DNA of 64,000 nt from Pseudotabrizicola sp. (GCF_030684215.1 NZ_JAUXOV010000013.1:16866-80865), one strand, 5' to 3'; shown: positions 26,027-35,571, counted from the stretch's first letter. Program-made: numbers and translations. Notes: generated from the sequence alone by a model not told the origin.

Positions 26027-27609
26027 CAGGCGGCCTCCCCCGTGTTTTCGCTGGTCATGCCCGCCATCAGCATCCCCAATTCCCGCTCATTCGTGGTGGC
26101 AGGGTCGCGCATGCCCATGATTTGTCCGTCGAACATCACGGCAATACGGTCTGACAGCGACCTGATTTCATCCAACTCGACACTGACCAGCAAAATCGCT
26201 TTTCCTGCATCGCGCAGGGCCACAATCTGTTTGTGGATGAATTCAATTGCGCCGATATCGACGCCGCGCGTGGGCTGTCCGATCAGGAGCAGATCCGGAT
26301 TTTGCTCGAACTCGCGGGCAACAACGATCTTTTGCTGGTTGCCGCCAGAGAAACTCTTGGCCTCCAGCGTGCAGATCGGTGGGCGCACATCATAGGTGGC
26401 CATCTTCTTTTCTGTATCCGCGCGCAAAGCGTCATTATCCATGAACAGCGCCGATTTCTGATACTTGGGGTCGTTGTGGTAGCCAAAGGCGACATTTTCC
26501 CAAGCCGTGAAATCGAGGATCAGCCCATGGTGGTGGCGATCTTCGGGCACATGAGCAATTCCGGCTTCACGCCTGCTTTGCCCATCGGCACCGGGGCCGG
26601 ACAGGGGCAATTCCACCCCGTTGAGTGTGATTTTTCCAGTGGCTTTTGCCATTCCACCCAAGGCTGCCAACAAATCGGATTGTCCGTTGCCCGCAACCCC
26701 GGCGATTCCCAGAATCTCGCCGGCACGGATTTCGAGGCTGATGCCTTTCAGCCGCTCTACCCCATCCTCATCGCGCACCCGGAGATTTTCGACCGACAGA
26801 ACCACTTTGCCCGGCACGGCTGGAGTTCTTTCCACTTCCAGCAACACTTTGCGGCCCACCATCAGCTCGGCCAGTTGCTCTGCGCTGGTCTCTTTGGTTT
26901 TCACTGTGGCAACCATCGTGCCGCGTCGCATGACGCTTACATTGTCGGTGGCCTCCATGATCTCGCGCAGTTTGTGTGTGATCAGAATAACGGTTTTACC
27001 CTGATCCCTCAGCCCACGCAGGATGCGGAACAAATGGTCCGCCTCATCCGGGGTCAGAACGCCGGTCGGTTCGTCAAGGATCAGAATATCGGCCTGCCGG
27101 TACAGCGCCTTGAGGATTTCGACCCTTTGCTGATGGCCGACAGACAAATCTTCAACCAATGCATCTGGGTCCACGTCCAGCCCGTATTCTTGCGCCAGTT
27201 CCTTGAGCACCCGCCGCGCCTTGCCCAGCGAGGTGTTCAACAGCGCGCCATCTTCGGCACCCAGAACAATGTTTTCCAGCACAGTGAAGTTCTGCACCAG
27301 CTTGAAGTGTTGGAAGACCATCCCGATACCGGCGCGAATGGCGCTCTGGCTGTCGGGGATCGGGGTCAGCTTGCCGCTGACATAAATCTCGCCGTTGTCG
27401 GCTTTGTAGAACCCGTAAAGAATCGACATCAGCGTCGATTTCCCGGCACCATTTTCACCGATGATGCCGTGAATAGTGCCCTTTGGCACTGCGATGTTGA
27501 TGTCCTTGTTTGCCTGAACCGGGCCAAAGGCTTTGGAAATGCCTTTCAGCTCGATGGCAAAGGGGGCGGCAGTTGCCTGCCGCCCCAAAGTGTTCGCGTC
27601 AGCCGCCAT
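26026..27609 (-). CDS. ABC transporter ATP-binding protein, tandem type (BmpA-associated)
   Basis: A 527-aa duplicated ATPase. First domain: Walker A GENGAGKSTLMSIL, signature LSVGHQQRVEI, Walker B ILILDEPTGVL. The second domain has a degenerate Walker A (GVAGNGQSDLL), signature SGGNQQKIVVAREF and LLLIGQPTRGVDIGA, the asymmetry typical of sugar/nucleoside ATPases. The ATG at 27609 overlaps the bmpA stop by one base; a start at 27630 would lie inside bmpA. Confidence 0.93.
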   Translation of the reverse strand: MAADANTLGRQATAAPFAIELKGISKAFGPVQANKDINIAVPKGTIHGIIGENGAGKSTLMSILYGFYKADNGEIYVSGKLTPIPDSQSAIRAGIGMVFQHFKLVQNFTVLENIVLGAEDGALLNTSLGKARRVLKELAQEYGLDVDPDALVEDLSVGHQQRVEILKALYRQADILILDEPTGVLTPDEADHLFRILRGLRDQGKTVILITHKLREIMEATDNVSVMRRGTMVATVKTKETSAEQLAELMVGRKVLLEVERTPAVPGKVVLSVENLRVRDEDGVERLKGISLEIRAGEILGIAGVAGNGQSDLLAALGGMAKATGKITLNGVELPLSGPGADGQSRREAGIAHVPEDRHHHGLILDFTAWENVAFGYHNDPKYQKSALFMDNDALRADTEKKMATYDVRPPICTLEAKSFSGGNQQKIVVAREFEQNPDLLLIGQPTRGVDIGAIEFIHKQIVALRDAGKAILLVSVELDEIRSLSDRIAVMFDGQIMGMRDPATTNERELGMLMAGMTSENTGEAA

Positions 27610-28604
27610 CAGAAAGTGGCAGCCGGGCACGAGTTGTCGGACATGTAGTCGTGAACGACCAGTTCGCCCGATTTGATCTTTTCGGCAGCCGCATCGACGA
27701 CAGCCTGCATTTCAGCAGTTACCAGTTCTGCGTTGTTTTCATCCATCGCATAACCAACACCCTCGGACTTGAGATCCAGCACGTTGATGCCGGGGGAAAG
27801 CTCGGTACCTTCAGAGAAGGCGTTGTACACGGCCACATCCACACGCTTGAGCATCGAGGTCAGGATCTTGCCGGGGTGCATACCGTTCTGGTTGCTGTCG
27901 ACGCCAATCGCAAGAATGCCTTCGTCAGCCGCTGCTTGCAGGACGCCCACGCCAGTGCCGCCGGCTGCGGCATAGACCACATCAGCGCCTTGTGATTTCT
28001 GACCTTTTGTCAGTTCAGCGCCCTTGACCGGATCGTTCCAAGCGGTCGGCGTGGTTCCGGTCATGTTCAGCACGACCTTTGCATCGGGGTTCGCCGCAAG
28101 GACTCCCTGCGCATAACCGCACCCAAAGCGACGGATCAGCGGAATGTCCATACCGCCGATGAAGCCAACGGTCCCGGTCTTTGAGGCAAGAGCTGCCATC
28201 ATGCCCACAAGGTAGCTGCCCTCATGTTCGGTGAAAACCACTGATTTCACGTTGGGCTGGTCCACAACCATGTCAATGATCGCGAATTTGGTGTTGGGGA
28301 AGTCTGGCGCCACGGAGTTGAGAACATCGCCAAAGGCAAAGCCCGTCATCACCACAGGATTCGCACCCGCTTCTGCCAGGCGACGCAAAGCCTGCTCGCG
28401 CTGGGCCTCGGACTGCATCTCCAGTTCCTTGTAGCTGCCGCCGGTTTCCTTGGCCCACAATTCGGCGCCGTTATAAGCTGCCTCGTTAAAGGATTTGTCG
28501 AATTTGCCGCCCAGATCGTAGATCAGCGCCGGTTCCGCAGCGACTGCGCCAGCGGTCAGGGCCAGCGCACCAGCTGCGCCCAAAAGGTGCTTCATCATGG
28601 TCAT
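27609..28604 (-). CDS. bmpA: BmpA-family nucleoside-binding protein
   Basis: Periplasmic substrate-binding protein of 331 aa. The signal peptide is MTMMKHLLGAAGALALTAGAVAA, and the mature start EPALIYDLGGKFDKSFNEAAYNGA is diagnostic for the BMP family. Internal blocks VGFIGGMDIPLIRRFGCGYAQG and GIDSNQ-like AIGVDSNQNGMHPG agree. The start at 28604 follows GGGAG. First gene of the transporter-punA operon. A palindrome in the promoter region is a possible operator. Substrate assignment to nucleosides rests on family and on punA. Confidence 0.92.
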   Translation of the reverse strand: MTMMKHLLGAAGALALTAGAVAAEPALIYDLGGKFDKSFNEAAYNGAELWAKETGGSYKELEMQSEAQREQALRRLAEAGANPVVMTGFAFGDVLNSVAPDFPNTKFAIIDMVVDQPNVKSVVFTEHEGSYLVGMMAALASKTGTVGFIGGMDIPLIRRFGCGYAQGVLAANPDAKVVLNMTGTTPTAWNDPVKGAELTKGQKSQGADVVYAAAGGTGVGVLQAAADEGILAIGVDSNQNGMHPGKILTSMLKRVDVAVYNAFSEGTELSPGINVLDLKSEGVGYAMDENNAELVTAEMQAVVDAAAEKIKSGELVVHDYMSDNSCPAATF

Positions 28605-28746
28605 GGAGAATCTCCCGGTTGTCATTAAGACGTTTACGTTTTTTGTTCCCAAGGCCAGCCGCCAACGCGGCTGACCCCGATCATTGCCAATTTAGGTCAG
28701 GGTCGCGTCAAAGGGTCAAGTGCCATTCGAAAGGCGCCGCGCGTCT

Positions 28747-28764
28747 TTTGATCTTTCGATCAAA
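28747..28764 (-). promoter_or_regulatory. Palindrome in the bmpA promoter region, candidate operator
   Basis: TTTGATC and GATCAAA are perfect 7-base arms separated by TTTC, 143 bases before the bmpA start. The size and AT-rich symmetric arms look like a LacI- or GntR-type operator. No regulator gene is adjacent. It could also help end the rimI transcript arriving from the other side, but no U-run follows. Confidence 0.4.
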
Positions 28765-28797
28765 TACTGGGCGGCCCCGGCAATGGGTAACGCGGCG

Positions 28798-29211
28798 TCA
28801 AATGGCGCGCGACAGAACAAGCGCGTCATCAGACTCACCGTCTGGCGCGCTGTAATACTGCTTTCGGCGACCCGCCAAAACGAATCCCGCCTGTTCGTAA
28901 AGGGCGATGGCCGGTGTGTTGCCGGCGGCGACCTCCAGGAACGCATGTTTCGCGTCACGTGATCCTGCCTCGGCAAGAAACCCCTGAACCAGCCGTGAGC
29001 CAATTCCCCGGCGTTGATTGGTGGGCAAAACGGCCAATGTCAGCAGCTCCGCTTCTCCGGCCACCGCGCGGCCAAGAAGAAACCCACCCGATTCGGACAG
29101 CAGGAAGACATGTGGGCTGTAGAGCAGCGCCTTGATTTCAGACGCATTCCAAGGGCGCGGCAGAGTAAAGCAAGCCGCGTGAATGGCTGCAAGCTCTGCT
29201 GCCTCAGGCAT
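28798..29211 (-). CDS. rimI: Ribosomal-protein alanine N-acetyltransferase (GNAT)
   Basis: A 137-aa GNAT acetyltransferase. The acetyl-CoA loop LPTNQRRGIGSRLVQGFL and FLEVAAGNTPAIALYEQAGF are the RimI hallmark. It follows tsaB with a small overlap, the same pairing seen in many bacteria. The ATG at 29211 is preferred; a TTG immediately before it is also possible. Confidence 0.88.
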   Translation of the reverse strand: MPEAAELAAIHAACFTLPRPWNASEIKALLYSPHVFLLSESGGFLLGRAVAGEAELLTLAVLPTNQRRGIGSRLVQGFLAEAGSRDAKHAFLEVAAGNTPAIALYEQAGFVLAGRRKQYYSAPDGESDDALVLSRAI

Positions 29212-29833
29212 CAAGAATCACCGGGGGAGGATCGCTTGGCGGGGCGGCATCAGCGCCGCGCAGATAGAATGGGGCAGGCCGGGGCTGGGGGCTTGCCAGC
29301 CGCGTTGCAGTGATTCGTGCGATGGCTTCGACAAGCGGCATCGGCTGTGGCACAGCCTCAGCGTTGAAATCCGCGGCCGCAGACCCAGTGACCGGGCCCG
29401 TCCGCACAAAACCGGCCCGCGGCTGCAACCGTGCAGGCTCTGGCCCGTCTGCGCCGAAATGCTGGGCATAAACCTCATCGCGCCGCGCGTCTTCAACGAC
29501 CGTCAGGGGGCGCGGCAGGCCATGGGCCAGGGCTTCAAACCGGGTGACGCCGATGGCGGGCACACCCAAAGACAACGCCAGTCCGCGCGCCGCAGCGACA
29601 GAAATGCGGACTCCGGTGAAATTCCCCGGCCCGGTGCCAACTCCGATCGCGGCAAGATCATGCCAGCCAATCCCGGCCTCGGCCAGAACCTCCTCCAGCA
29701 AGGGGATCAGGCGTTCGGCCTGACCCTTTGCCATGTCTTCTATGTGGATCAGACAGCGGCCATCTGGCAAAAGCAAAGCGGCGGCGCAATGCGCCGCCGA
29801 TGTGTCGAATGCCAGAATAGTTTCAGGCGGCAA
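29204..29833 (-). CDS. tsaB: tRNA threonylcarbamoyladenosine biosynthesis protein TsaB
   Basis: A 209-aa TsaB: ILAFDTSAAHCAAALL, the VGTGPGNFTGVRISVAAARGLA block and short C-terminal domain. It is the dimerisation partner of TsaD in t6A tRNA modification. The only sensible start is a TTG at 29833 overlapping the nfuA stop by 11 bases, with GAGG upstream. The gene order nfuA-tsaB-rimI on the minus strand supports one transcript. Confidence 0.9.
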   Translation of the reverse strand: MPPETILAFDTSAAHCAAALLLPDGRCLIHIEDMAKGQAERLIPLLEEVLAEAGIGWHDLAAIGVGTGPGNFTGVRISVAAARGLALSLGVPAIGVTRFEALAHGLPRPLTVVEDARRDEVYAQHFGADGPEPARLQPRAGFVRTGPVTGSAAADFNAEAVPQPMPLVEAIARITATRLASPQPRPAPFYLRGADAAPPSDPPPVILDA

Positions 29834-30386
29834 CCGGGCGCACCTCGGTGACCTCTGGGATATAGTGGCGCAGCAGGTTCTCGATCCCCATTTTCAAGGT
29901 CAGAGTCGAAGACGGGCACCCTGCGCAAGCGCCCTGCATGTGCAGGTAAACCACACCACGTTCAAAGCCGTGAAAGGTGATGTCGCCACCGTCTTGCGCC
30001 ACTGCAGGACGCACGCGGGTATCCAGCAATTCCTTGATCTGGCGCACGATATCGCCATCTTCGCCGGTATGCTCGGCATGGCCGCCAGCGGCTTTGGCCT
30101 CACCTTCCATCACCGGAGCGCCAGATTGGTAATGCTCCATGATCGCGCCAAGGATCGCGGGCTTGATGTGCTGCCAATCGGTCTCATCGGTTTTGGTCAC
30201 GGTCACGAAATCGGTGCCAAAGAACACGCCTGTAACACCGCCCGCCGCAAAGATGCGCCTCGCCAGCGGCGATTTATCTGCCGCATCGGCATTCGGAAAA
30301 TCTGCGGTGCCAAGTTCCAGCACGGTCTGGCCGGGCAGGAATTTCAGCGTTGCGGGGTTCGGGGTCGACTCAGTCTGGATGAACAT
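29823..30386 (-). CDS. nfuA: NfuA/NifU-type iron-sulfur scaffold protein
   Basis: A 187-aa Fe-S carrier. The N-terminal Nfu_N domain reads FIQTESTPNPATLKFLPGQ. The C-terminal NifU domain has RPAVAQDGGDITFHGFE and the cluster-binding CxxC in GACAGCPSSTLTLKMGIE. The ATG at 30386 begins the conserved MFIQTE; an upstream in-frame start at 30434 is not supported. It delivers 4Fe-4S clusters to target enzymes. Confidence 0.92.
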   Translation of the reverse strand: MFIQTESTPNPATLKFLPGQTVLELGTADFPNADAADKSPLARRIFAAGGVTGVFFGTDFVTVTKTDETDWQHIKPAILGAIMEHYQSGAPVMEGEAKAAGGHAEHTGEDGDIVRQIKELLDTRVRPAVAQDGGDITFHGFERGVVYLHMQGACAGCPSSTLTLKMGIENLLRHYIPEVTEVRPVAA

Positions 30387-30451
30387 GGCTATCTCCGACA
30401 GTTCCACTCGGATATGCGCCTTGAGGGGGCACAAGTCAACCTTTCGCCCCC

Positions 30452-30643
30452 TTAATCGGTCGCCTCATCCGATCCGAAATAAGCATACATCGTGTCCAGC
30501 GCGGTCAGGTCGCGCAGCTTTGAATGCGCATGCTCGGTGGCTGTAATAGTGCAATAGTCCACCGTGGCGCTTTGTGCGCGCTGAAGCGCGGTAAGTGGCG
30601 CGGCGATTTTGTAAAACGTGTTCGGCGATGTAAGAGCGGTCAT
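30452..30643 (-). CDS. Small conserved-type protein (63 aa)
   Basis: A 63-aa ORF from an ATG with AAGGGG upstream, reading MTALTSPNTFYKIAAPLTAL and ending in DTMYAYFGSDEATD. No family motif recognised. It is transcribed toward nfuA and lies between it and the universal stress protein gene. The longer open frame upstream to 30838 overlaps the stress protein and is not coding. Coding status is probable but not certain. Confidence 0.5.
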   Translation of the reverse strand: MTALTSPNTFYKIAAPLTALQRAQSATVDYCTITATEHAHSKLRDLTALDTMYAYFGSDEATD

Positions 30644-30761
30644 GGCGTAAGCCCCTTTCTGCTCTCCTCCCTGCATTGAACCTATGCCTTGCTGCGTCGC
30701 AGCAAAAGGCCAGCTCCTGCATTTCCGTCCTGCGTCCCGCGCATGGGTCAGCTTGCAGGGG

Positions 30762-31217
30762 TCAGGTAATCCGCTCCAGCCGTTCTTTTGACATCTCGCC
30801 GGGAACGATGGTGATTGGAATGGGCAAGCCGCCCGCATTTTTCGACATCTGGGTGACCAGCGGGCCGGGGCCGGATTTGTCGCTTCCCGCCCCCAAAACC
30901 AACACGCCGATCTGCGAATCTTCGTTAACCAGCTTCAGGATTTCCGAAACCGGGTCACCTTCGCGGATTTCCAGTTCCGGGTTTACCCCCTGTTTGTCGC
31001 GCATCCATTTGGCGAACACCTCAAAATGCGCCTCGATCCGTTCGCGCGCTTCGGCCCGCATCAGGTCGGCGACCCCCATCCAGTGCTGAAACTCCTCGGG
31101 CGGGATGACCGACAAAATCGTGACCCCCGCGCCTGTATGGGCCGCGCGCAACGCGGCAAAACGCATCGCGTTCAGGCATTCCCGGCTGTCATCCAGCACG
31201 ACAAGAAACTTCCGCAT
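30762..31217 (-). CDS. Universal stress protein (UspA family)
   Basis: A 151-aa single Usp domain: KFLVVLDDSRECLNAMRFAALRA at the start and the ATP-binding-like tail VLVLGAGSDKSGPGPLVTQM, a variant of the G2xG9xGS motif. GGGGAGATCACAC supports the start at 31217. Stand-alone gene between the 63-aa ORF and the Hsp70-like gene. Confidence 0.85.
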   Translation of the reverse strand: MRKFLVVLDDSRECLNAMRFAALRAAHTGAGVTILSVIPPEEFQHWMGVADLMRAEARERIEAHFEVFAKWMRDKQGVNPELEIREGDPVSEILKLVNEDSQIGVLVLGAGSDKSGPGPLVTQMSKNAGGLPIPITIVPGEMSKERLERIT

Positions 31218-31284
31218 GTGTGATCTCCCCAAGCGGACGCATCATGGCGGATGGCCGGGGGGGCTGGCAAGCCTTTGTCATAGG

Positions 31285-32541
31285 TCAGGCAAACCGCCGG
31301 GCAGCATCCAGCGCAAGCCCAGTGCCAACACTGCCGAACATATCGCCCGTGGTAATCGGCGTGCCCGGCAGGCATCGTGCAACCGCATCGCGCAACACGG
31401 GCAGACTGGCCGAACCGCCGGTCATGAAAACCGTGCCGATATCACGCGGGGCCACGCCAGCCTGCCGCATCACTTCGGCCAGGCCCGAGGTCAGGCGCAA
31501 GACAGGCGTGGCCACTGTGTCCTCAAACGCTGTGCGCGACAGGGGTTTGTCGCGCCCCCCAGTAAAGGTGGCGATGGCGATTTTGGTCTGGCTTTGGTCT
31601 GACAGGGTGATCTTTGCGGCCTCGGCTGCCATGGCCAGTGCGTGACCGTGGCGTTGCTCCAGAACGGACAGCATGCGGTCCAGCAACTCGGGCTGCACCG
31701 CGCGCTGGCGCAGTTCCTTGATTTCGCGTGCAACACCCGGCGCATACATCGCGTTGATCCGGTGCCAACTTGCCAGATCGAGGTAATAATGCTGTGGCAT
31801 CGGGGCCTTGCCACCATGCACCAGACTGCCAAGCCCCAGATCAGGCATGATATGGTCAAGGCTCAGCAGCCGGTCCAGATCGGTGCCGCCCAGCCGCATG
31901 CCATGATTTGCCAGAATGTCGCCGCTGCGGTCCGCCCGCCGCGCACCATCAGGAGAGACGCGGATCACCGAAAAGTCGGTGGTGCCGCCGCCAATATCGA
32001 CGATCATCACGAGTTCTTCTGCGGTGATCCGGCTTTCATAATCCAGCGCCGCCGCGATCGGTTCAAATTGAAACCCCACTTGGGTAAACCCCGCCTCACG
32101 CGCGATGGCCTCCAGCACATCCTGCGCGGCCTGATCGCCCGCCGCATCGTCATCGACGAAATGCACAGGCCGCCCCAGCACCACATGATCGGTGCCGGGC
32201 TGTGCCACCTCCAGCTTGGCGCGAAGTTGGCCGAAGAAGCGCCCGATGATCTGGGTAAAGGCAATAGCCCGGTTGCCGACGCGGGTTTTCTCATGGATCA
32301 GGTCCGACCCCAGCGCGCTTTTCAGACCGCGCATCAGCCGTCCGTCATCGCCCTCGACATAGGCTGCCATCGCGGCACGGCCAAATTGCGGAGGCGCGCC
32401 GTCGGCATCCCAGAACACAGCCGAGGGCATGGTAACATTGTCACCCTCCAGCGCAATCAGTTGCGCGCCGTTCCCGGCAGGGATTGATACGGTGGAGTTT
32501 GAGGTGCCGAAATCCACCCCGCAAACGCGTGCCTGTGCCAT
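31285..32541 (-). CDS. Hsp70-family chaperone (YegD-like)
   Basis: A 418-aa actin/Hsp70-fold ATPase without the full substrate-binding domain. Phosphate-1 motif VCGVDFGTSNSTVSI, phosphate-2 VMIVDIGGGTTDFSVI and the late MTGGSASLPVLRDAVAR adenosine motif are present. Length and motifs match the short YegD group rather than DnaK. The start at 32541 begins the conserved MAQARVCGVDFG. Role in protein folding is likely; no co-chaperone nearby. Confidence 0.88.
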   Translation of the reverse strand: MAQARVCGVDFGTSNSTVSIPAGNGAQLIALEGDNVTMPSAVFWDADGAPPQFGRAAMAAYVEGDDGRLMRGLKSALGSDLIHEKTRVGNRAIAFTQIIGRFFGQLRAKLEVAQPGTDHVVLGRPVHFVDDDAAGDQAAQDVLEAIAREAGFTQVGFQFEPIAAALDYESRITAEELVMIVDIGGGTTDFSVIRVSPDGARRADRSGDILANHGMRLGGTDLDRLLSLDHIMPDLGLGSLVHGGKAPMPQHYYLDLASWHRINAMYAPGVAREIKELRQRAVQPELLDRMLSVLEQRHGHALAMAAEAAKITLSDQSQTKIAIATFTGGRDKPLSRTAFEDTVATPVLRLTSGLAEVMRQAGVAPRDIGTVFMTGGSASLPVLRDAVARCLPGTPITTGDMFGSVGTGLALDAARRFA

Positions 32542-32598
32542 GCTGCCCCCTGATCGCAAGCGGGCGGACGTAAGCCGTTTGGCGGGCGCTGTAAAGGG

Positions 32599-33081
32599 CT
32601 AGTCAGCCTCGGCCAGCAGGGCTGCCAGATCAAAGCGCGCGTTGACCATCGCAAGCGTGCCGCTGGCATCGCGGGGCCATTCGGTCTCGGGCCTGTCCAC
32701 ATACAGCTCCACCCCGTTGCCATCGGGGTCGGTCAGGTAAATCGCCTCGCTCACCCCATGGTCGGCGGCGCCATCAATTGGCCAGCGCGCCTCGACCAGC
32801 CGTTTGAAGACCTGCGCCAGAGCTTTGCGGTCGGTGAATAGGAACGCGGTGTGATAAAGGCCGGTGTGCCCTGCAGGCGGCGGGGTGCCGCCCGCGCTTT
32901 CCCAAGTGTTCAGCCCGATATGGTGGTGATACCCACCCGCCGCCAGAAACGCGGCCTGCGGCCCATATCGTTGGGTGACACCAAAGCCCAGCAGACCAGA
33001 GTAAAAGCCGATGGCACGGTCGACATCTGCCACTTTCAGATGGACATGCCCGACGCGGGTTCCGGGGTGAATGCTGCTCAT
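32599..33081 (-). CDS. VOC-family (glyoxalase/extradiol dioxygenase-like) protein
   Basis: A 160-aa protein with VGHVHLKVADVDRAIGFYSGLLGF and, later, LYHTAFLFTDRKALAQVF and YLTDPDGNGVELYVDRP, the paired beta-alpha-beta-beta-beta modules of the VOC fold. His and Glu metal ligands are visible in GHVHLK and GVELYV. It resembles catechol-2,3-dioxygenase-type proteins; substrate unknown. GGAGGGC precedes the ATG at 33081. Confidence 0.85.
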   Translation of the reverse strand: MSSIHPGTRVGHVHLKVADVDRAIGFYSGLLGFGVTQRYGPQAAFLAAGGYHHHIGLNTWESAGGTPPPAGHTGLYHTAFLFTDRKALAQVFKRLVEARWPIDGAADHGVSEAIYLTDPDGNGVELYVDRPETEWPRDASGTLAMVNARFDLAALLAEAD

Positions 33082-33170
33082 CTTGCCCTCCTGTGGGCGG
33101 TTACTGTGATGTGGTGAACATACGCCATTCGTTGTCGGTGCCATAGCCACATGTGCGCACAGAAGGTGTG

Positions 33171-33206
33171 AAAAAAGGCCCCCGATCCGGGGACTGGATC
33201 GGGGGC
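33171..33206 (-). terminator. Rho-independent terminator (minus strand)
   Basis: GCCCCCGATCC and GGATCGGGGGC form an 11-bp perfect stem with a 7-base loop. Read on the minus strand, a run of six T follows. It ends the transcript of the membrane-protein gene at 33309-34373. Confidence 0.88.
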
Positions 33207-33308
33207 GAACAGGCGGGGCTGCGTCGGGGCCGGGGATTGACCCGACTGGCAGCAAAGAGGGGGACAGGCCCACCCGTCAACCTCAGGCTTAGCGCGGGTT
33301 GGAATCAG

Positions 33309-34373
33309 TCATGTGACACGGGCGCGCAAGGCCCGGATAAGTGCGGTCTGCACCATGCCTGCCAGAATCAAAGCCAGTGAAATCAACGCGCCGACAAGGC
33401 CGACGATCAGGCCAATCGCCGTGTCGCTGATCCGAATCGTGGCCCGCAGTAGCCGCGATTTCCCCAAAACCTCGGCCCGCGAGACCGTTTTGGCCCCCAA
33501 GGCTTCGGATGCGCGCGCAAGGCGTCTGGCGTCCACCGCGTCATCCACCAATGGCAGCAGGTGCAACGCTGGTACCGGCCCGGTGGCGTCGGCCACCCGG
33601 CCAAGGTCACTGGCGGTTTCAGCCACCGGGCGCAGCGCATCGGTTCGCACCAGTGCCACCACATCATCCGCACCGCGCACCTTTGGCAGGTCTGCCCAGC
33701 GGATGCCGTCGGTCATGCCATTGGCCAGCCGCGCGGCCAGCGCAGGTGACAGCCGGCCCATGCCTCGCGCCAGCCGGATCGTTGCCGTTCCGGCCTTCAG
33801 CGTCATCGAGGTGCCACCCGACGCCACGATCGCCGCTGTCGCCCCCAGCCCGATGACCGACAGCCCAAGGTCAAGCTGATCAATCGGCTGGCCCATGCTG
33901 TAGTCGGCGCCAGCCTTCACCACCCCCCGCACATCCTCTACCGGGGTCAGCAGGATCGGGGCCTTGCAGACCAGCGCAGTAGACAGGGTGCAGGTGCTGA
34001 TATCCCAGAGGCAGCTGAGGCAATCGCCTGACAGCGCCAAAATGCCCGAGTCTTCTTCCCAGGCTTCGGCGTAGCCCGCAGGCAGGGGGTGGCCCTGTTC
34101 GATTGCCACCTCGGCCAGCGCCTGCAAGGACACCCAGTTGCGTGGCACCTCGGCCAGTCGTACGTTGATCAAAGTGTCAAGCCGTTCAGGGGTCGCCGTG
34201 CGCGCCATCATCCGGTCAGTCAACGCCTCGATCTCGGCGGCTGTGCGGTCGATAATGGGGGTGAGTGCAGGGTTTTGCGCGATCTGGAGGCCAGAGCGCA
34301 AGGTCATCGAAAGCGACCCGGCAAACATCAAAAGCAAGAAGAACCGGGTAAGGCGTTTCATTTTGACCAGCAT
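33309..34373 (-). CDS. Hypothetical membrane protein
   Basis: A 354-aa protein with an N-terminal signal-anchor (RLTRFFLLLMFAGSLSMTL), a mid-segment hydrophobic stretch (LDLGLSVIGLGATAAIVASGG) and a C-terminal membrane helix (AIGLIVGLVGALISLALILAGM). Between them are cysteines in GDCLSCLWDISTC, a possible disulfide or metal cluster in the periplasm. No known family recognised. A strong terminator follows. Confidence 0.7.
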   Translation of the reverse strand: MLVKMKRLTRFFLLLMFAGSLSMTLRSGLQIAQNPALTPIIDRTAAEIEALTDRMMARTATPERLDTLINVRLAEVPRNWVSLQALAEVAIEQGHPLPAGYAEAWEEDSGILALSGDCLSCLWDISTCTLSTALVCKAPILLTPVEDVRGVVKAGADYSMGQPIDQLDLGLSVIGLGATAAIVASGGTSMTLKAGTATIRLARGMGRLSPALAARLANGMTDGIRWADLPKVRGADDVVALVRTDALRPVAETASDLGRVADATGPVPALHLLPLVDDAVDARRLARASEALGAKTVSRAEVLGKSRLLRATIRISDTAIGLIVGLVGALISLALILAGMVQTALIRALRARVT

Positions 34374-34440
34374 AGCAAGTCAACGGCTCCGCGCACAGTA
34401 ACATTGGCAAGACCGGGGCGGCGCAATGCCACCCCGGTGC

Positions 34441-35481
34441 TCAGCGTCGTGACCGGATCATGCCGGTGATGTCATAAACGCGGTCCAGAATCGGCCGTGC
34501 AATCGCGTCAGCCCGGTCCGCGCCGTCGCCAAGAATCCTGTCGATTTCGGCGGGATCTTGCATCAGACGGTTCATCTCGGTCGTGATCGGTCCCATGACA
34601 GATACCGCAAGTTCGGCCAGTTTTGGCTTGAAGGTGCCAAACTGTGCGCCCGCATTTTCGGTGATCACCTCGGCAGCGGTCATCCCGGCCAAGGCCGCAT
34701 AGATATTCACCAGATTGCGCGCCTCGGGCCGGTCTTTCAGCCCGTCAAGGTTATCGGGCAGCGGCTCTGGATCGGTCTTGGCCTTGCGGATTTTGCTGGC
34801 AATCGCATCGGCGTCATCGGTCAGGTTGATGCGCGACTGGTCCGACGGGTCGGATTTCGACATCTTTTTGGTGCCATCGCGCAAAGACATGACGCGCGTC
34901 GCCTCGCCCTCAATCACCGGCTCGACGATGGGAAAGAAGGCAACGCCGTAGTCATGGTTGAACTTGGCGGCGATGTCGCGGGTCAGTTCCAGATGTTGTT
35001 TCTGATCCTCACCCACTGGCACATGGGTCGCATGATAGGCCATGATATCGGCGGCCATCAGGGCGGGGTATGCGTAAAGGCCAAGGGAAGCGGCCTCGGC
35101 ATTCTTTCCGGCCTTATCCTTGAACTGGGTCATCCGGTTCATCCAGCCCAGACGCGCGACGCAGTTGAACATCCACGCAAGTTCGGCATGGGCCGATACC
35201 TGAGACTGGTTGAACAGGATCGACCGCGCCGGATCAACACCCGAGGCGATAAAGGCCGCCGCGCCTTCGCGGGTTTGCTGGCGCAGCTTGGCAGGGTCTT
35301 GCCAGACGGTGATCGCGTGCATGTCCACAAGGCAATAAATTGTCTCGATGCCCTCATTCTGCTTTTCGGCAAAACGCTTCAGGGCACCAAGATAGTTGCC
35401 AAGGGTCAGGCCGCCCGAGGGTTGGATGCCCGAAAAAATACGCGCTGGGAAAGCCTGAGGCGTTTGGACCGGCTCGGCCAT
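34441..35481 (-). CDS. trpS: Tryptophanyl-tRNA synthetase
   Basis: Charges tRNA-Trp. The 346-aa class I enzyme has the HIGH-type motif [12 protein letters not shown] and the KMSKS loop [28 protein letters not shown] is the Trp/ATP-site region typical of TrpS. The ATG at 35481 is preferred because GGAG lies 8 bases upstream; a second in-frame ATG at 35493 has none. Divergent from the rhomboid-like gene. Confidence 0.96.
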   Translation of the reverse strand: MAEPVQTPQAFPARIFSGIQPSGGLTLGNYLGALKRFAEKQNEGIETIYCLVDMHAITVWQDPAKLRQQTREGAAAFIASGVDPARSILFNQSQVSAHAELAWMFNCVARLGWMNRMTQFKDKAGKNAEAASLGLYAYPALMAADIMAYHATHVPVGEDQKQHLELTRDIAAKFNHDYGVAFFPIVEPVIEGEATRVMSLRDGTKKMSKSDPSDQSRINLTDDADAIASKIRKAKTDPEPLPDNLDGLKDRPEARNLVNIYAALAGMTAAEVITENAGAQFGTFKPKLAELAVSVMGPITTEMNRLMQDPAEIDRILGDGADRADAIARPILDRVYDITGMIRSRR

Positions 35482-35571
35482 TGTGGTCTCCATCTGGATA
35501 AAGCTGCTGCGCTGGCGTAATCCATGGGCAAGGGGGCGTCAATCGGGACCGACCCCGCGCCGGAGAACGCC

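Noticed and set aside
26233..27648. 471-aa plus-strand open frame opposite the ABC ATPase
   Set aside because: It mirrors a clear ATPase gene on the other strand. Its translation is His/Gln-rich with no motif, as expected for a high-GC shadow frame.
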